A DNA stretch of 64,000 nucleotides from Azospirillum sp. TSO35-2 (GTDB lineage: Bacteria; Pseudomonadota; Alphaproteobacteria; Azospirillales; Azospirillaceae). Shown one piece after another: positions 25,267 through 34,273 of the stretch. The position numbers and the translations under genes were made by a program. The notes beneath the pieces were generated by a model. The model was not told the DNA's origin and did not search any database. It worked only from the letters and a program-made list of their open reading frames with translations. Position 1 is the first letter of the stretch, and every line of letters starts with the position of its first letter. The stretch covers positions 2,444,671 to 2,508,670 of the forward strand of contig NZ_LGRA01000021.1 of assembly GCF_003116095.1 (NCBI RefSeq), given 5' to 3'.

Positions 25267-26949
25267 TCAGGCGGCGCGGATGCTGGCGAGGAAGCTCTCG
25301 ACCTCCCGGCGCAGGCCTTCGGCCTGCCGCGACAGGTCGTTGGAGGCCCCGAGAACCTGGGACGCCGCGGAGCCGGTCTGGGTCGCCGCCTGGTTCACCT
25401 GCACGATGTTGCCGCTGACCTCGCCGGTTCCCTGCGCCGCCTGCTGGACGTTGCGCGTGATCTCGCCGGTCGTGGCGTTCTGCTCCTCGATGGCGGCCGC
25501 GATGGTCGAGGCGATCTCGTTGATCGTGTTGATCGTGCCGCCGATCCCCTCGATGGCGGTGACCGTGCCCTGGGTGGCGGCCTGCACGGCGGCGATCTGC
25601 GACGCGATCTCCTCGGTCGCCTTGCCGGTCTGGTTGGCCAGGGCCTTCACCTCCGAGGCGACCACCGCGAAGCCTTTCCCCGCCTCGCCGGCGCGGGCCG
25701 CCTCGATGGTGGCGTTCAGCGCCAGCAGGTTGGTCTGGCTGGCGATGTCCTGGATCAGCTTGACCACGTCGCTGATGCGTCCGGCGGCCTCGGCCAGACT
25801 GCGCACCGAACCGGTGGTCTCGTGGGCTTGGCCCACGGCCTTCGACGCGATCTCGCTGGAACGCGTCACCTGACGGCTGATTTCCTGGATGGAGGCCGCC
25901 ATTTCCTCCGTCGCCGCGGCGACGGTCTGCACGTTGGCCGACGTCTGCTCGGCGGCGGCGGCGGTGGCGCCGGCCTGCCGGTTGGTCTGCTCGGCCAGCG
26001 TCGCCATGCCTTCCGCGGTCCTGCTGAGTTCGGTGGAGGCCGACGCCACGCCGTTCAGGGTGCTGGACACCGCCCGGTCGAAGCCCTGCAACAGACGCTC
26101 GACCTCGGCCGTGCGCCGCTCCTTGGCGGCCCGCTCGGCCACCTGTTCGGCTTCGAGGCGGACGCGCTCGACGGCGTTGTCCTTGAAGACCTGAAGCGCC
26201 CTGGCCATGCCGCCGATCTCGTCGCCCCGGCTCTGGCCGTCGACGGAGATGTCCAGCGCGCCGCCCGCCAGGGTACGCATGGTTTCCGTCAGCCGCTCGA
26301 TCGGGCCGGTGATGGTGCGGCGGGTCAGCAGGACCGCCAGCCCGATGCAGACGGTGATCCCGAGCGTGGCCGCAACCAGCGTCCAGAGACGGGCCGACAA
26401 ATAACTTTCCGTCACCGCGTTGGAGGCGGCCTTCATTTCGTTGTCGTTCTGTTCGATCAGGCCGCGGACCTTGATGATGAGATCGCTGAGCGCCGGATCG
26501 AAGCGCTCCCGCATCAATGTTCGGGCGCTCTGATGGTCATGGGCCAGGGCCAGACGCTCGGCCTCGTGCGCGGTGGCGACCAGGGCGTCTGCGGCGCGGC
26601 GCGCGTTCTGGATGTCGGCCGTCAAGACCGGTTTGGCCTTGACCACGCCGTCCAGGCGCTGGCTGAGCATCCTCTCCTGCTGGGTGAGCGTCTCGGCCAG
26701 CCTGCTCATGCGGGCGTCGTCCTGCTCGGCGAGCAGGGTGTAGATCACCCGGCCGGTTTCGTTGAGGGTCGAGCCGGAACGCGCGAGCCACAGGGCGGCC
26801 TCGGCTTCGACATCCAGCAGGCTCGAATAGCGCCGGTCCAGATCCCCCATCCGGGAAAGCGCATTGACCGTCAGGCCGACGGCGAGCACCGCCATCAGGC
26901 CGATCACCAGCAGGACTTTGTTGATGATCTTGATATTCTGGAAAGTCAT
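25267..26949 (-). CDS. Membrane methyl-accepting chemotaxis protein
   Basis: A 560-residue chemoreceptor. Transmembrane helix 1 (residues 10-30) is followed by a helical periplasmic sensor of the four-helix-bundle type (30-180, with ESYLSARLWTL at its end), transmembrane helix 2 (LVAATLGITVCIGLAVLLT), a HAMP domain (RRTITGPIERLTETM) and a coiled-coil signalling domain with the conserved tip IASQTNLLALNATIEAARAG. There is no C-terminal CheR-binding pentapeptide. It signals to a CheA/CheW array; which of the cell's pathways it joins is unknown. ATG 26949 was preferred to a TTG ten codons upstream. It is divergent from the TonB-receptor cassette. Confidence 0.94.
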   Translation of the reverse strand: MTFQNIKIINKVLLVIGLMAVLAVGLTVNALSRMGDLDRRYSSLLDVEAEAALWLARSGSTLNETGRVIYTLLAEQDDARMSRLAETLTQQERMLSQRLDGVVKAKPVLTADIQNARRAADALVATAHEAERLALAHDHQSARTLMRERFDPALSDLIIKVRGLIEQNDNEMKAASNAVTESYLSARLWTLVAATLGITVCIGLAVLLTRRTITGPIERLTETMRTLAGGALDISVDGQSRGDEIGGMARALQVFKDNAVERVRLEAEQVAERAAKERRTAEVERLLQGFDRAVSSTLNGVASASTELSRTAEGMATLAEQTNRQAGATAAAAEQTSANVQTVAAATEEMAASIQEISRQVTRSSEIASKAVGQAHETTGSVRSLAEAAGRISDVVKLIQDIASQTNLLALNATIEAARAGEAGKGFAVVASEVKALANQTGKATEEIASQIAAVQAATQGTVTAIEGIGGTINTINEIASTIAAAIEEQNATTGEITRNVQQAAQGTGEVSGNIVQVNQAATQTGSAASQVLGASNDLSRQAEGLRREVESFLASIRAA

Positions 26950-27412
26950 CAAACGCCCCCAAGGCAGCACAAGGTTCAAGATGCATATTATAGTATGCTA
27001 ATCGGCTCCCCTGGCAAGTGCCGTAATTTAACGATTTTAAACCAATAAAGACAGAATGGTTAAAATCTGGAAATTTTGGCGTGTTTGTTTGTATCCTTCC
27101 CGACGTTCATTGAGAACAATTGCGGGTAATATTCTCCATCTCCTGCGCAAAAATCAAACCTTGCCCAGACATGTTCAGTACCGAAGACGGCGGGTGGCTT
27201 TCGCTTCGGCCTGACGGTTTTGCCTTCGGAGCAGACTGTGCCCCAGCGGCACACAAGAAACACATAAGGGGTATTATGGAAATCACTGCCGCGCTCTCGG
27301 TCGAAAGCCCTACCTCCACCCCCGGCCCTTCCGCCTAAAGAGAGCGCCCGAAGAAGGCTGCTATAAAACTCGTTCGTAACGACACTCAACCATTCGAACG
27401 AGCAGCCATCCG
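26950..27412. other. 463-base AT-richer intergenic region, divergent promoters expected
   Basis: The segment separates the minus-strand chemoreceptor from the plus-strand TonB-dependent receptor. It is clearly richer in A and T than its surroundings (for example 27030-27090 and 27120-27180). Small open frames inside have no family features and poor codon bias. GAGAA-N15-TTCTC around 27114-27138 is a weak dyad. I see no recognisable Fur or haem box. Confidence 0.5.
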
Positions 27413-29362
27413 ATGCCGGGTCCAGGCCATCCCCCAGACCCACCTCGCCACACGGCGCACGGTCCAGCCCTTGGCCGACGGCGCGGAACCTCCCGGACCA
27501 TCGGGGCCGCGCTGTCCGTGCTCGTGGCGGGCACGGTGCCCGGGGCGGCGCAGACGGTCGAGGATCTGTCGACGCTGTCGATCGAGGAACTCGGCTCGGT
27601 CAAGGTCACGTCCATCTCCAAGCGGCCGGAACCGCTGAGCGACGCCGCCGCCGCGGTCTACGTCATCACCGCCGAGGACATCCGGCGGTCCGGCGCCACC
27701 AGCCTGCCCGAGGCGCTGCGGCTGGCGCCGAACCTGGAGGTCGCGCGGCTCAACAGCGCCGGCTACAGCGTCAGCGCGCGCGGCTTCAACTCGCCGGAGG
27801 CGGCGAACAAGCTGCTGGTGCTGGTCGACGGGCGCAGCGTCTATTCGCCGGTCGCCTCCACCGTCTTCTGGGAGGCGGTCAACGTCCCGCTGGCCGACGT
27901 CGAGCGGATCGAGGTGGTCAGCGGCCCCGGCGGCACGCTGTGGGGCGCCAACGCGGTCAACGGCGTCGTCAACGTCATCACCCGGCCGGCCGGGGCGACG
28001 CAGGGCGGACTGGTCGAACTCGGCTACGGCACGCGCGAGCGCACCGGCACGCTGCGCTACGGCACCCGCGTCGGCGACACGGCGCTGCGCGGCTACATCA
28101 CCGGCTTCGACCGCGGCAGCAGCCACGCGCTCGCGCCGGACGACCGGACGACCGACGACTTCGGCGGCTCGCAGGCCGGATTCCGGTTCGACGGCGCCGG
28201 CAACGGCGGGGCCGACCGCTACACGCTCCAGGGCGATCTCTACCGCAACCACACCGACTGGCTCGACACCACGCTGCGGGGCGGGAACCTGCTGGGGCGC
28301 TGGACGCGCACGCTGGACGCCGGCTCCTCGCTGCAGGTCCAGGCCTATTACGACCGCCAGGACCGCGATTACCTGGTGGCGACCGACGATCTGCAGACCT
28401 TCGACCTGCAGGCCCAGCACAACCTGACGGTCGGCGACCGGCATCAGGTCGTCTGGGGCGCCCAGTACCGGCTGTGGCGCTCCGCCTTCCGGTCGCTGGT
28501 GAACTTCCGCTTTCCCGACGAGCAGGCGACGATCTCCCTGGGCAGCCTGTTCGCCCAGGACGAGATCGCGCTGAGCCCCGGCCTGAAGCTGACGCTGGGC
28601 ATGAAGGCCGAATACAACAGCTATTCCGGCCTGGACCTGCTGCCCAACCTGCGGCTGGCGTGGCGGGTCGCCGACGGGCATCTGCTGTGGACGGCGGTCA
28701 GCCGCTCGGTCCGCACGCCGTCGCGCGTCGACCGCGAGTTGTCGGCGCCCGGCCTCCTCGACCCGGCGCCGGAGTTCCGGTCGGAGCGGCTGACCGCCTA
28801 CGAACTCGGCTACCGCGGCCAGCCCAGCGCCAACAGCAGCCTGTCGCTGTCGGGCTTCTACAACGTCTACGACGACCTGCGCACCGTCAACCTGACCAAC
28901 GGCGGCCTGCCGCTGATGCTGCGCAACGACATGGAGGGCACGACCTACGGCGTCGAGGCCTGGGCCCGCTACAGCCTGACCAACTGGTGGACGCTGCACG
29001 CCGGCGGCAACTGGCTGCACAAGAACCTGCGGCTGAAGCCGGGCGCCAGCGACCTGTCCAACTTCCAGGCGGCGGGCCAGGATCCGGCCTACCAGCTCCA
29101 GCTCCGCTCGCAGATGACCCTGACCCCGGAGGTCGAGTTCGACGCCACGCTGCGCCGGGTCGGGCGGGTCGCCGCGTCGAACGTGCCCGCCTACACCGAA
29201 GCCGACCTGCATGTCGGCTGGCACGTCACCCCGTCGGTCGAGCTGGCGCTGTTCGGCCGGAACCTGCTGCACGCCCGCCATCTGGAGGGCTACGACCCGT
29301 CGAACAATCCGCCGCGCGGCATCGGGCGCACCATCTACACCCGGCTGCGGGTGGGGTTCTGA
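27413..29362 (+). CDS. TonB-dependent outer-membrane receptor
   Basis: A 649-residue receptor. After a basic leader and signal peptide ending near residue 48 (GAAQ-TVEDL), the plug domain shows VTSISKRPEPLSDAAAAVYV (TonB-box-like region and plug start), SLPEALRLAPNLEV, VDGRSVYSP and VERIEVVSGPGGTLWGANAV. The remaining 430 residues have barrel strands and end with a terminal aromatic phenylalanine (YTRLRVGF). The substrate is unknown. The following YfiR-like and kinase genes are separated by two and twenty bases, so the three form an operon. There is no good ribosome site before ATG 27413; the first 28 residues are odd for a signal peptide and the start could be wrong. Confidence 0.9.
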   Translation: MPGPGHPPDPPRHTAHGPALGRRRGTSRTIGAALSVLVAGTVPGAAQTVEDLSTLSIEELGSVKVTSISKRPEPLSDAAAAVYVITAEDIRRSGATSLPEALRLAPNLEVARLNSAGYSVSARGFNSPEAANKLLVLVDGRSVYSPVASTVFWEAVNVPLADVERIEVVSGPGGTLWGANAVNGVVNVITRPAGATQGGLVELGYGTRERTGTLRYGTRVGDTALRGYITGFDRGSSHALAPDDRTTDDFGGSQAGFRFDGAGNGGADRYTLQGDLYRNHTDWLDTTLRGGNLLGRWTRTLDAGSSLQVQAYYDRQDRDYLVATDDLQTFDLQAQHNLTVGDRHQVVWGAQYRLWRSAFRSLVNFRFPDEQATISLGSLFAQDEIALSPGLKLTLGMKAEYNSYSGLDLLPNLRLAWRVADGHLLWTAVSRSVRTPSRVDRELSAPGLLDPAPEFRSERLTAYELGYRGQPSANSSLSLSGFYNVYDDLRTVNLTNGGLPLMLRNDMEGTTYGVEAWARYSLTNWWTLHAGGNWLHKNLRLKPGASDLSNFQAAGQDPAYQLQLRSQMTLTPEVEFDATLRRVGRVAASNVPAYTEADLHVGWHVTPSVELALFGRNLLHARHLEGYDPSNNPPRGIGRTIYTRLRVGF

Positions 29363-29364
29363 GC

Positions 29365-29958
29365 GTGGACCGCCAGCCTCGCCTCCCAGCCCGATCCCCT
29401 GCCCGATCCCCCGACAGGCGCTCCCGATCGGCGGCCCTGGCCGGCGGGCTGCTGGCCCTGGCGATGGCCCTGACGCTGGCGGGAACGGCCGCCTCGCCGG
29501 CGGTGGCGGCCGAGACGCTGGAGGCGGCGGTCAAGGCGACGTTCCTCTACAAGTTCATCGCCTTCGTCTCCTGGCCCGACAGCGCCTTTCCCGACCCGTC
29601 CAGCCCCTTCGTCCTGTGCGTGGAAGGCCCGGACCCGTTCGGCGAGTTGCTGGACCGCGCCGTCGCCGGGCAGAGCGCCGCCGGCCGGCCGATCACGCTG
29701 TGGCGCGCGCCGCGCTTCGAGGCGGGGTCGGGCTGCCATCTGCTCTACAGCCGGTCGTCGCCCGGCCGTTTGCGCGGTGCGCCGGTGCTGACCGTCACAG
29801 ATGGCGATTCGGCTGTTGATACGGGTGCGGGCGCCGTCGTCACCTTCGTCCTGCGCGACGACCGCGTCCGCTTCATCATCGACGCGGCGGCGGCGCAGGA
29901 CAATCATCTGACCATCAGCTCCAAGCTGATGAGCCTTGCCGTCGCGGTGCGGCGATGA
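29365..29958 (+). CDS. YfiR family (DUF4154) periplasmic protein
   Basis: A 197-residue exported protein. From the GTG at 29365 it has a basic leader and a signal peptide (LLALAMALTLAGTAASPAVA-AET). The mature protein begins LEAAVKATFLYKFIAFVSWP, the hallmark of the YfiR/DUF4154 family, and has VLCVEGPDPFGELLDRAV and a C-terminal FIIDAAAAQDNHLTISSKLM. In Pseudomonas YfiR holds the diguanylate cyclase YfiN in check in the periplasm; here the partner is probably the kinase encoded next. The GTG start gives a complete signal peptide, whereas the first in-frame ATG (29464) would truncate it. It ends overlapping an in-frame ATG of the kinase by four bases. Confidence 0.87.
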   Translation: MDRQPRLPARSPARSPDRRSRSAALAGGLLALAMALTLAGTAASPAVAAETLEAAVKATFLYKFIAFVSWPDSAFPDPSSPFVLCVEGPDPFGELLDRAVAGQSAAGRPITLWRAPRFEAGSGCHLLYSRSSPGRLRGAPVLTVTDGDSAVDTGAGAVVTFVLRDDRVRFIIDAAAAQDNHLTISSKLMSLAVAVRR

Positions 29959-29978
29959 CCGGGGGGCGGGAGCAAAGC

Positions 29979-31745
29979 ATGGCCGATCTGACCCGACTGT
30001 GGCGGCACGCGCCGCGCCTGACCGTCCTGGCGGTGGCCGTCCTGCTGCTGGCCGGCGGCCTGATGGCGTTCGGCAGCGAGCGCGCCCACCGGGCGCAGAG
30101 GGCCGGCGAGGTCGAGGTGCAGGCCCGCATCCTGGCGGCGACGGTCACCGCGGCGCTGAGCTTCAACGACCACGCCGCCGCGCGCGAGTATGTGGCGGCG
30201 CTGGCCGTCAACCCCGATTTCGAGGCCGCCGGGGTCTACGACACGGCCGGCGCCCTGTTCGCCGCCTACACCGCGGCCGGTTCGGCGCCGCTGGCCCTGG
30301 TCGGGCAGCCGGGCCGCTGGTTCGACGACGACCACCTGACCGTGACCGTGCCGGTGGTCCAGGACGGCCAGACCATCGGCACCGTGTCGCTGCGCACCCA
30401 GATGGAACCCTTCGCCCGCCGCGCCGAACGCTATGGCGGCATGGCGCTGCTGGTGGCGATGGCGGTGCTGATCGTGCTGGTGCTGGGCGCCGCCCAGGCC
30501 GAACTGGCGCGGACCAACCGCGATCTGGCCGAGCGGGCGCGCGACCTGTCCGTCGCCAACGACGCGCTGAACGCCGAGATCGCCGAGCGCGAACGGGTCG
30601 AGGCGGCGCTGCGCCAGAGCCAGAAGATGGAGGCGATGGGCCAGTTGACCGGCGGCATCGCCCATGATTTCAACAACCTGCTCCAGGCGCTGTCCGGCTG
30701 CCTGCAGCTGATCGGCCGCCGCGCCAAGGAACCGTCGGTGCAGCCGCTGCTGGAGACCGGGCAGCAGGCGATCGACCGCGGCGCCAAGCTGATCCAGCAG
30801 TTGATGGCCTTCGCCCGGCGCCAGACCCTGCGGCCGGAGCCGATGGACGTGCGCGACCGGCTGCTCGGCATGGCCGACCTGCTGACCCGCGCCATCCGCG
30901 CCGACATCCGGCTGGACACCGGGCTGGAGCCCGGCCTGTGGCCGGTGGAGGCCGACCCGACCCAGTTCGAGCTGGCGATCCTCAATCTGGCGGTCAACGC
31001 CCGCGACGCCATGCCCGACGGCGGGACGCTGCGCATCACCGCCCGCAACCGGCCGGCGGAGGGGCCGGACAGCACCGATCTGGTGGAGGTGACGGTGGCC
31101 GACACCGGCACCGGCATGGCGCCCGAGGTGAAGGTCCGCGTGTTCGAGCCCTTCTTCACCACCAAGGAGGTCGGCAAGGGCTCCGGCCTCGGGCTGGCCC
31201 AGGTCTATGGCTTCACCCGCCAGTCGGCCGGACGGGTGGAGATCGACAGCGCCCCCGGCCGCGGCACCGCGGTGTCGATCCTCCTGCCGCGCACGACCAA
31301 GCCGGTGGCGGCCGTCGCGGCGGACCGGGCGACCGCCTCCCATGGGGCCGCCGGGCGGCGGCTGCTTCTGGTGGAGGACGACCCGGTGGTCGGCAGCATG
31401 GTCGCCGCCGCCCTGGACGAGGTCGGCTACGCGGTGCTGCGCGCCACCAACGCCGACGAGGCGCTGGCGCTGCTGACCGGCGGTCACACCAGGATCGACA
31501 TCCTGTTCAGCGACGTGGTGATGCCGGGCGAGATGAACGGCATCGATCTGGCCCAGGCGGCGCGGCGGCTGCGGCCGGGGCTGCCGGTGGTGCTGACCAC
31601 CGGCTACAGCGAGGACATCGCCCGGCTCGACGGCGTCCGGGTGCTGCCCAAGCCCTACCGCGTGGCCGCCCTGGTCGAAACGCTGGAGGCCGCCCTGTCG
31701 GAGGACGGGACGGCGCCGGCGGCGGAAGAGCAGCACGCGGGCTGA
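29979..31745 (+). CDS. Hybrid sensor histidine kinase with C-terminal receiver
   Basis: A 588-residue protein. Two membrane helices (residues 14-35 and 150-172) enclose a small periplasmic sensor resembling the CHASE8-type domain (ARILAATVTAALSFNDHAAA). The kinase core has GGIAHDFNNLLQALSG with His229, the NARDAMPDGG N box and KGSGLGLAQVYGF. A C-terminal receiver domain has phospho-acceptor Asp512 in ILFSDVVMPGEMNG. I chose ATG 29979, eight bases after GGGAG; ATG 29955, overlapping the YfiR stop, is possible. With the receptor and YfiR genes it forms an envelope-sensing cassette. No separate output regulator is nearby. Confidence 0.9.
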   Translation: MADLTRLWRHAPRLTVLAVAVLLLAGGLMAFGSERAHRAQRAGEVEVQARILAATVTAALSFNDHAAAREYVAALAVNPDFEAAGVYDTAGALFAAYTAAGSAPLALVGQPGRWFDDDHLTVTVPVVQDGQTIGTVSLRTQMEPFARRAERYGGMALLVAMAVLIVLVLGAAQAELARTNRDLAERARDLSVANDALNAEIAERERVEAALRQSQKMEAMGQLTGGIAHDFNNLLQALSGCLQLIGRRAKEPSVQPLLETGQQAIDRGAKLIQQLMAFARRQTLRPEPMDVRDRLLGMADLLTRAIRADIRLDTGLEPGLWPVEADPTQFELAILNLAVNARDAMPDGGTLRITARNRPAEGPDSTDLVEVTVADTGTGMAPEVKVRVFEPFFTTKEVGKGSGLGLAQVYGFTRQSAGRVEIDSAPGRGTAVSILLPRTTKPVAAVAADRATASHGAAGRRLLLVEDDPVVGSMVAAALDEVGYAVLRATNADEALALLTGGHTRIDILFSDVVMPGEMNGIDLAQAARRLRPGLPVVLTTGYSEDIARLDGVRVLPKPYRVAALVETLEAALSEDGTAPAAEEQHAG

Positions 31746-31823
31746 TCCCGCTTTTCGAAGGGCTCCGTTCGCGTTCGCCGGTGACACGCCACGAAGACAG
31801 AAACAACCTGAGAGAGACGTGGA

Positions 31824-32315
31824 ATGGCGACGACCACGATCAGGCCCGTCACCCGCAGGGATCGCTACCGTGTGGCGGCGATGATGCAGCGCAGTTGGAT
31901 CGACGCCTACCCGCCGATGGTGCCGGCCCGGCACATGAGGCGCGATACGACGCGGAGCATCGACCTGTGGTTCGCCGACCGGATGGCTTTGCCCGGCTAC
32001 CGGGCTTGGATGGCTGGAACGCCTGCGGCACCGCTCGGCGTTTGCGCCAGCTACCCTGTCCGTCCCGGCCTCTTCGAAATCGACCTGATGTTCGTGGCGC
32101 CGGATGCACGGTCGGCCGGCATCGGGTCGGTCCTGTTGAGGCAGGCCATCACGGCGATCGACGGCCGTCATGCCGCGTGCCGCCTGTGGGTCGGCACCAG
32201 GAATGTGCGCGCCCAGCGCTGGTACGCGCGGCATGGATTTGTCCATACGGGTCTGAAGCTGCTCAGCCCGTGGAACGGCTTTGCCTGGCAGGTCAGCGAG
32301 ATGCACCGGCGGTGA
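31824..32315 (+). CDS. GNAT family N-acetyltransferase
   Basis: A 163-residue GNAT-fold protein. The acetyl-CoA-binding motif A is FVAPDARSAGIGSVLLRQAI, with the Q/RxxGxG/A signature, followed by LWVGTRNVRAQRWYARHGFV. The N-terminal TTTIRPVTRRDRYRVAAMM is typical of RimI-like members. Substrate unknown. It begins 78 bases after the hybrid kinase and ends 60 bases before the convergent hppD gene; a promoter of its own cannot be excluded. Codon use is slightly less GC-rich than that of the neighbours. Confidence 0.87.
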   Translation: MATTTIRPVTRRDRYRVAAMMQRSWIDAYPPMVPARHMRRDTTRSIDLWFADRMALPGYRAWMAGTPAAPLGVCASYPVRPGLFEIDLMFVAPDARSAGIGSVLLRQAITAIDGRHAACRLWVGTRNVRAQRWYARHGFVHTGLKLLSPWNGFAWQVSEMHRR

Positions 32316-32375
32316 GCGCCGGTCGCCACGGCGCTCCGGCACTCACCGCCAGCCGATGTCCCGCACGCCGTCCGG

Positions 32376-33449
32376 TCAGGCGGCGTCTTCGCTCAGCACG
32401 CCGCGGCGGATCTGGTCGAGTTCGATCGATTCGAACAGCGCCTTGAAGTTGCCTTCGCCGAAGCCTTCGTTGCCGATGCGCTGGATGATCTCGAAGAAGA
32501 TCGGGCCGATGACGGTCTGGGTGAAGATCTGCAGCAGCAGCCCCTGTCCCTCCGTCGGCGCGCCGTCGAGCAGGATGCGGTTGGCGCGCAGGCGCTCCAG
32601 ATCCTGGCCATGGCCGGGGACCCGGCTGTTGACCTTCTCGTAATAGGTGTCCGGCGTGTCCTGGAACGGGGTGCCGAGGCCGCGCATCGTCTCCACCGTC
32701 CGGACGATGTCGTCGGTGCCCAGCGCGACGTGCTGGATGCCCTCGCCCTTGTAGTCGCGCAGATACTCGACGATCTGCGACTTGCTGTCGGCCGACTCGT
32801 TGATCGGGATGCGGATCTTGCCGCAGGGGCTGGTCATCGCCTTCGACCGCAGGCCGGTCAGCTTGCCCTCGATGTCGAAATAGCGGATCTCGCGGAAGCC
32901 GAACAGGCGGGTGTAGAAGTCCGCCCACTCCTCCATCCGGCCGGTGTGGACGTTGTGGGTCAAATGGTCGATGTAGGTCAGCCCGGCGCCCTTCGGGTGC
33001 TGGTCGACGCCGGGCAGCGGCACGAAATCGATGTCGTAGATGCTGCCATGGTCGCCGTAGCGGTCGACGAGATAGATCAGCGAATCACCGATGCCCTTGA
33101 TCGCCGGGATGTTCAGCTCCATCGCGCCGATCCGGGTCTCCACCCCCCAGGCGCCGAGATCGAGCGCGCGGCGGTAGGCGAAGGCGGCGTCGGCAACGCG
33201 GAAGGCGATGGCGCAGATCGACGGGCCGTGCAGGGCGGCGAAGTTGCGCGGGAAACCGGCCGGCTCGGCGTTGACGATGAAGTTGACGTCGCCCTGGCGG
33301 TAGAGCGTCACGTCCTTGGACCGGTGGCGGGCGATGGCGGTGAAGCCGAGCTGTTCGAACAGACGCCCCAACGCCGCCGTGTCCGGGGCCGTGAATTCGA
33401 TGAACTCGAACCCGTCGGTCTTCATCGGGTTTTCCCACATATCGGCCAT
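32376..33449 (-). CDS. hppD: 4-hydroxyphenylpyruvate dioxygenase
   Basis: A 357-residue non-haem iron enzyme that converts 4-hydroxyphenylpyruvate to homogentisate in tyrosine catabolism. Two vicinal-oxygen-chelate domains are visible: the N-terminal GFEFIEFTAPDTAALGRLFEQ and the C-terminal catalytic domain with the iron ligands in IDHLTHNVHTGRMEEWADFY (first His), GEGIQHVALGTDDI (second His) and IFFEIIQRIGNEGFGEGNFKAL (Glu). Length is normal. ATG 33449 has GGAG eight bases upstream. The divergent Lrp-type gene suggests amino-acid-responsive control. Homogentisate-pathway genes downstream are not in the window. Confidence 0.96.
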   Translation of the reverse strand: MADMWENPMKTDGFEFIEFTAPDTAALGRLFEQLGFTAIARHRSKDVTLYRQGDVNFIVNAEPAGFPRNFAALHGPSICAIAFRVADAAFAYRRALDLGAWGVETRIGAMELNIPAIKGIGDSLIYLVDRYGDHGSIYDIDFVPLPGVDQHPKGAGLTYIDHLTHNVHTGRMEEWADFYTRLFGFREIRYFDIEGKLTGLRSKAMTSPCGKIRIPINESADSKSQIVEYLRDYKGEGIQHVALGTDDIVRTVETMRGLGTPFQDTPDTYYEKVNSRVPGHGQDLERLRANRILLDGAPTEGQGLLLQIFTQTVIGPIFFEIIQRIGNEGFGEGNFKALFESIELDQIRRGVLSEDAA

Positions 33450-33551
33450 GGTCGCGTCTCCGGGTGGATGTGATGCGGTCAGTATGACGGATTGTTCGTG
33501 GAAATAGCTTTCAAAGCGCGGGCTCCGGATGGCTGATTTTGGTAGGATTTC

Positions 33552-33573
33552 CCGTACACCGCCCCTTGTACGG
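33552..33573. promoter_or_regulatory. Palindrome CCGTACA-N8-TGTACGG upstream of lrp-type gene
   Basis: Perfect 7-base arms lie 13 bases before the ATG at 33586, in the hppD/lrp intergenic region. It is a plausible autoregulatory Lrp operator. Because AGTTTTTT follows directly, it also resembles a small intrinsic terminator or leader hairpin. Confidence 0.6.
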
Positions 33574-33585
33574 AGTTTTTTGCCG

Positions 33586-34065
33586 ATGACCACGCCGCTA
33601 TCGGAAATCGACGTCAAAATCCTGGTGGCGTTGCAGGAGGATGCGCGCCTGACGGTGCAGGAGTTGTCCGACCGCGTCGGCACCTCGCCGTCCTCCTGCT
33701 GGCGCCGCCTGCGCTCGCTGGAGGAGACCGGCGTCATCCGCCGCTACACCGCCCTGGTCGACCCCAAGGCGGCGTCGGTCGGCGAATGCGTCTTCGCCCA
33801 TGTGACGCTCGACCAGCATTCGGCCGAGACCGCCGCGGTGTTCATCGACGCGGTGCGCAAACGGCCGGAGGTGCTGGAATGCTACGCCGTGTCGGGCGAC
33901 GCCGACTATCTGCTGCGCGTCGCGGTGCGGGCCATCGCCGACTACAACCGCTTCCTGGAGGAGTTCGTCTTCCACCTGCCCTTCCAGGTCCGCATCCGCT
34001 CCAACTTCGCCCTGAAGGAGATCAAGTTCGAGACGGCGTTGCCCCTGGGGCTGGGGCCGGCGTGA
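33586..34065 (+). CDS. Lrp/AsnC family transcriptional regulator
   Basis: A 159-residue regulator of standard length. The N-terminal helix-turn-helix is EIDVKILVALQEDARLTVQEL with RVGTSPSSCWRRLRSLEETG as recognition part; the C-terminal RAM/Lrp ligand domain runs from about residue 70 (VDPKAASVGECVFAHVTLD) to the end, with VSGDADYLLRVAV near residue 105. It is divergent from hppD and probably controls tyrosine or phenylalanine catabolism in response to an aromatic amino acid. GGAG lies about eleven bases before ATG 33586; the frame is open from 33529 but without a better start. A palindrome sits directly upstream. Confidence 0.9.
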   Translation: MTTPLSEIDVKILVALQEDARLTVQELSDRVGTSPSSCWRRLRSLEETGVIRRYTALVDPKAASVGECVFAHVTLDQHSAETAAVFIDAVRKRPEVLECYAVSGDADYLLRVAVRAIADYNRFLEEFVFHLPFQVRIRSNFALKEIKFETALPLGLGPA

Positions 34066-34145
34066 GGGGGGAGCCGGCTCTCCCGGTCCGGAGGGGGGCC
34101 GTCGATGTGGGGGCCAAACTCCCTCACCAAACTCCCTCAAGAGCG

Positions 34146-34240
34146 TTTTCGTCATTCCCGCGAAGGCGGGAATCCAGGCTTTCCCGGGAGAGAACCCAAC
34201 GGGAAGTCTGGATCCCCGCCTGCGCGGGGATGACGGAAAG
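34146..34240. repeat. Dispersed palindromic repeat (ERIC/NEMIS-like intergenic element)
   Basis: The left end TTTTCGTCATTCCCGC is an imperfect inverted copy of the right end GCGGGGATGACGGAAAG. Inner stems are CCCGCGAAGGCGGG and CCCCGCCTGCGCGGGG, with AATCCAGGC / GTCTGGAT between them. This CGTCATTCCCGC...GCGGGAATGACG design is a common proteobacterial miniature repeat. It lies 80 bases after the lrp-type gene, at the 3' end of the convergent che operon, and could terminate both. Confidence 0.8.
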
Positions 34241-34273
34241 TCCTTTGCCTCCGATGAGCAGCCATGGCGGAGT

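Noticed and set aside
27060..27400. Small ORFs in the AT-rich gap before the TonB receptor
   Set aside because: Overlapping frames on both strands, no ribosome sites, no family features and atypical codon use.
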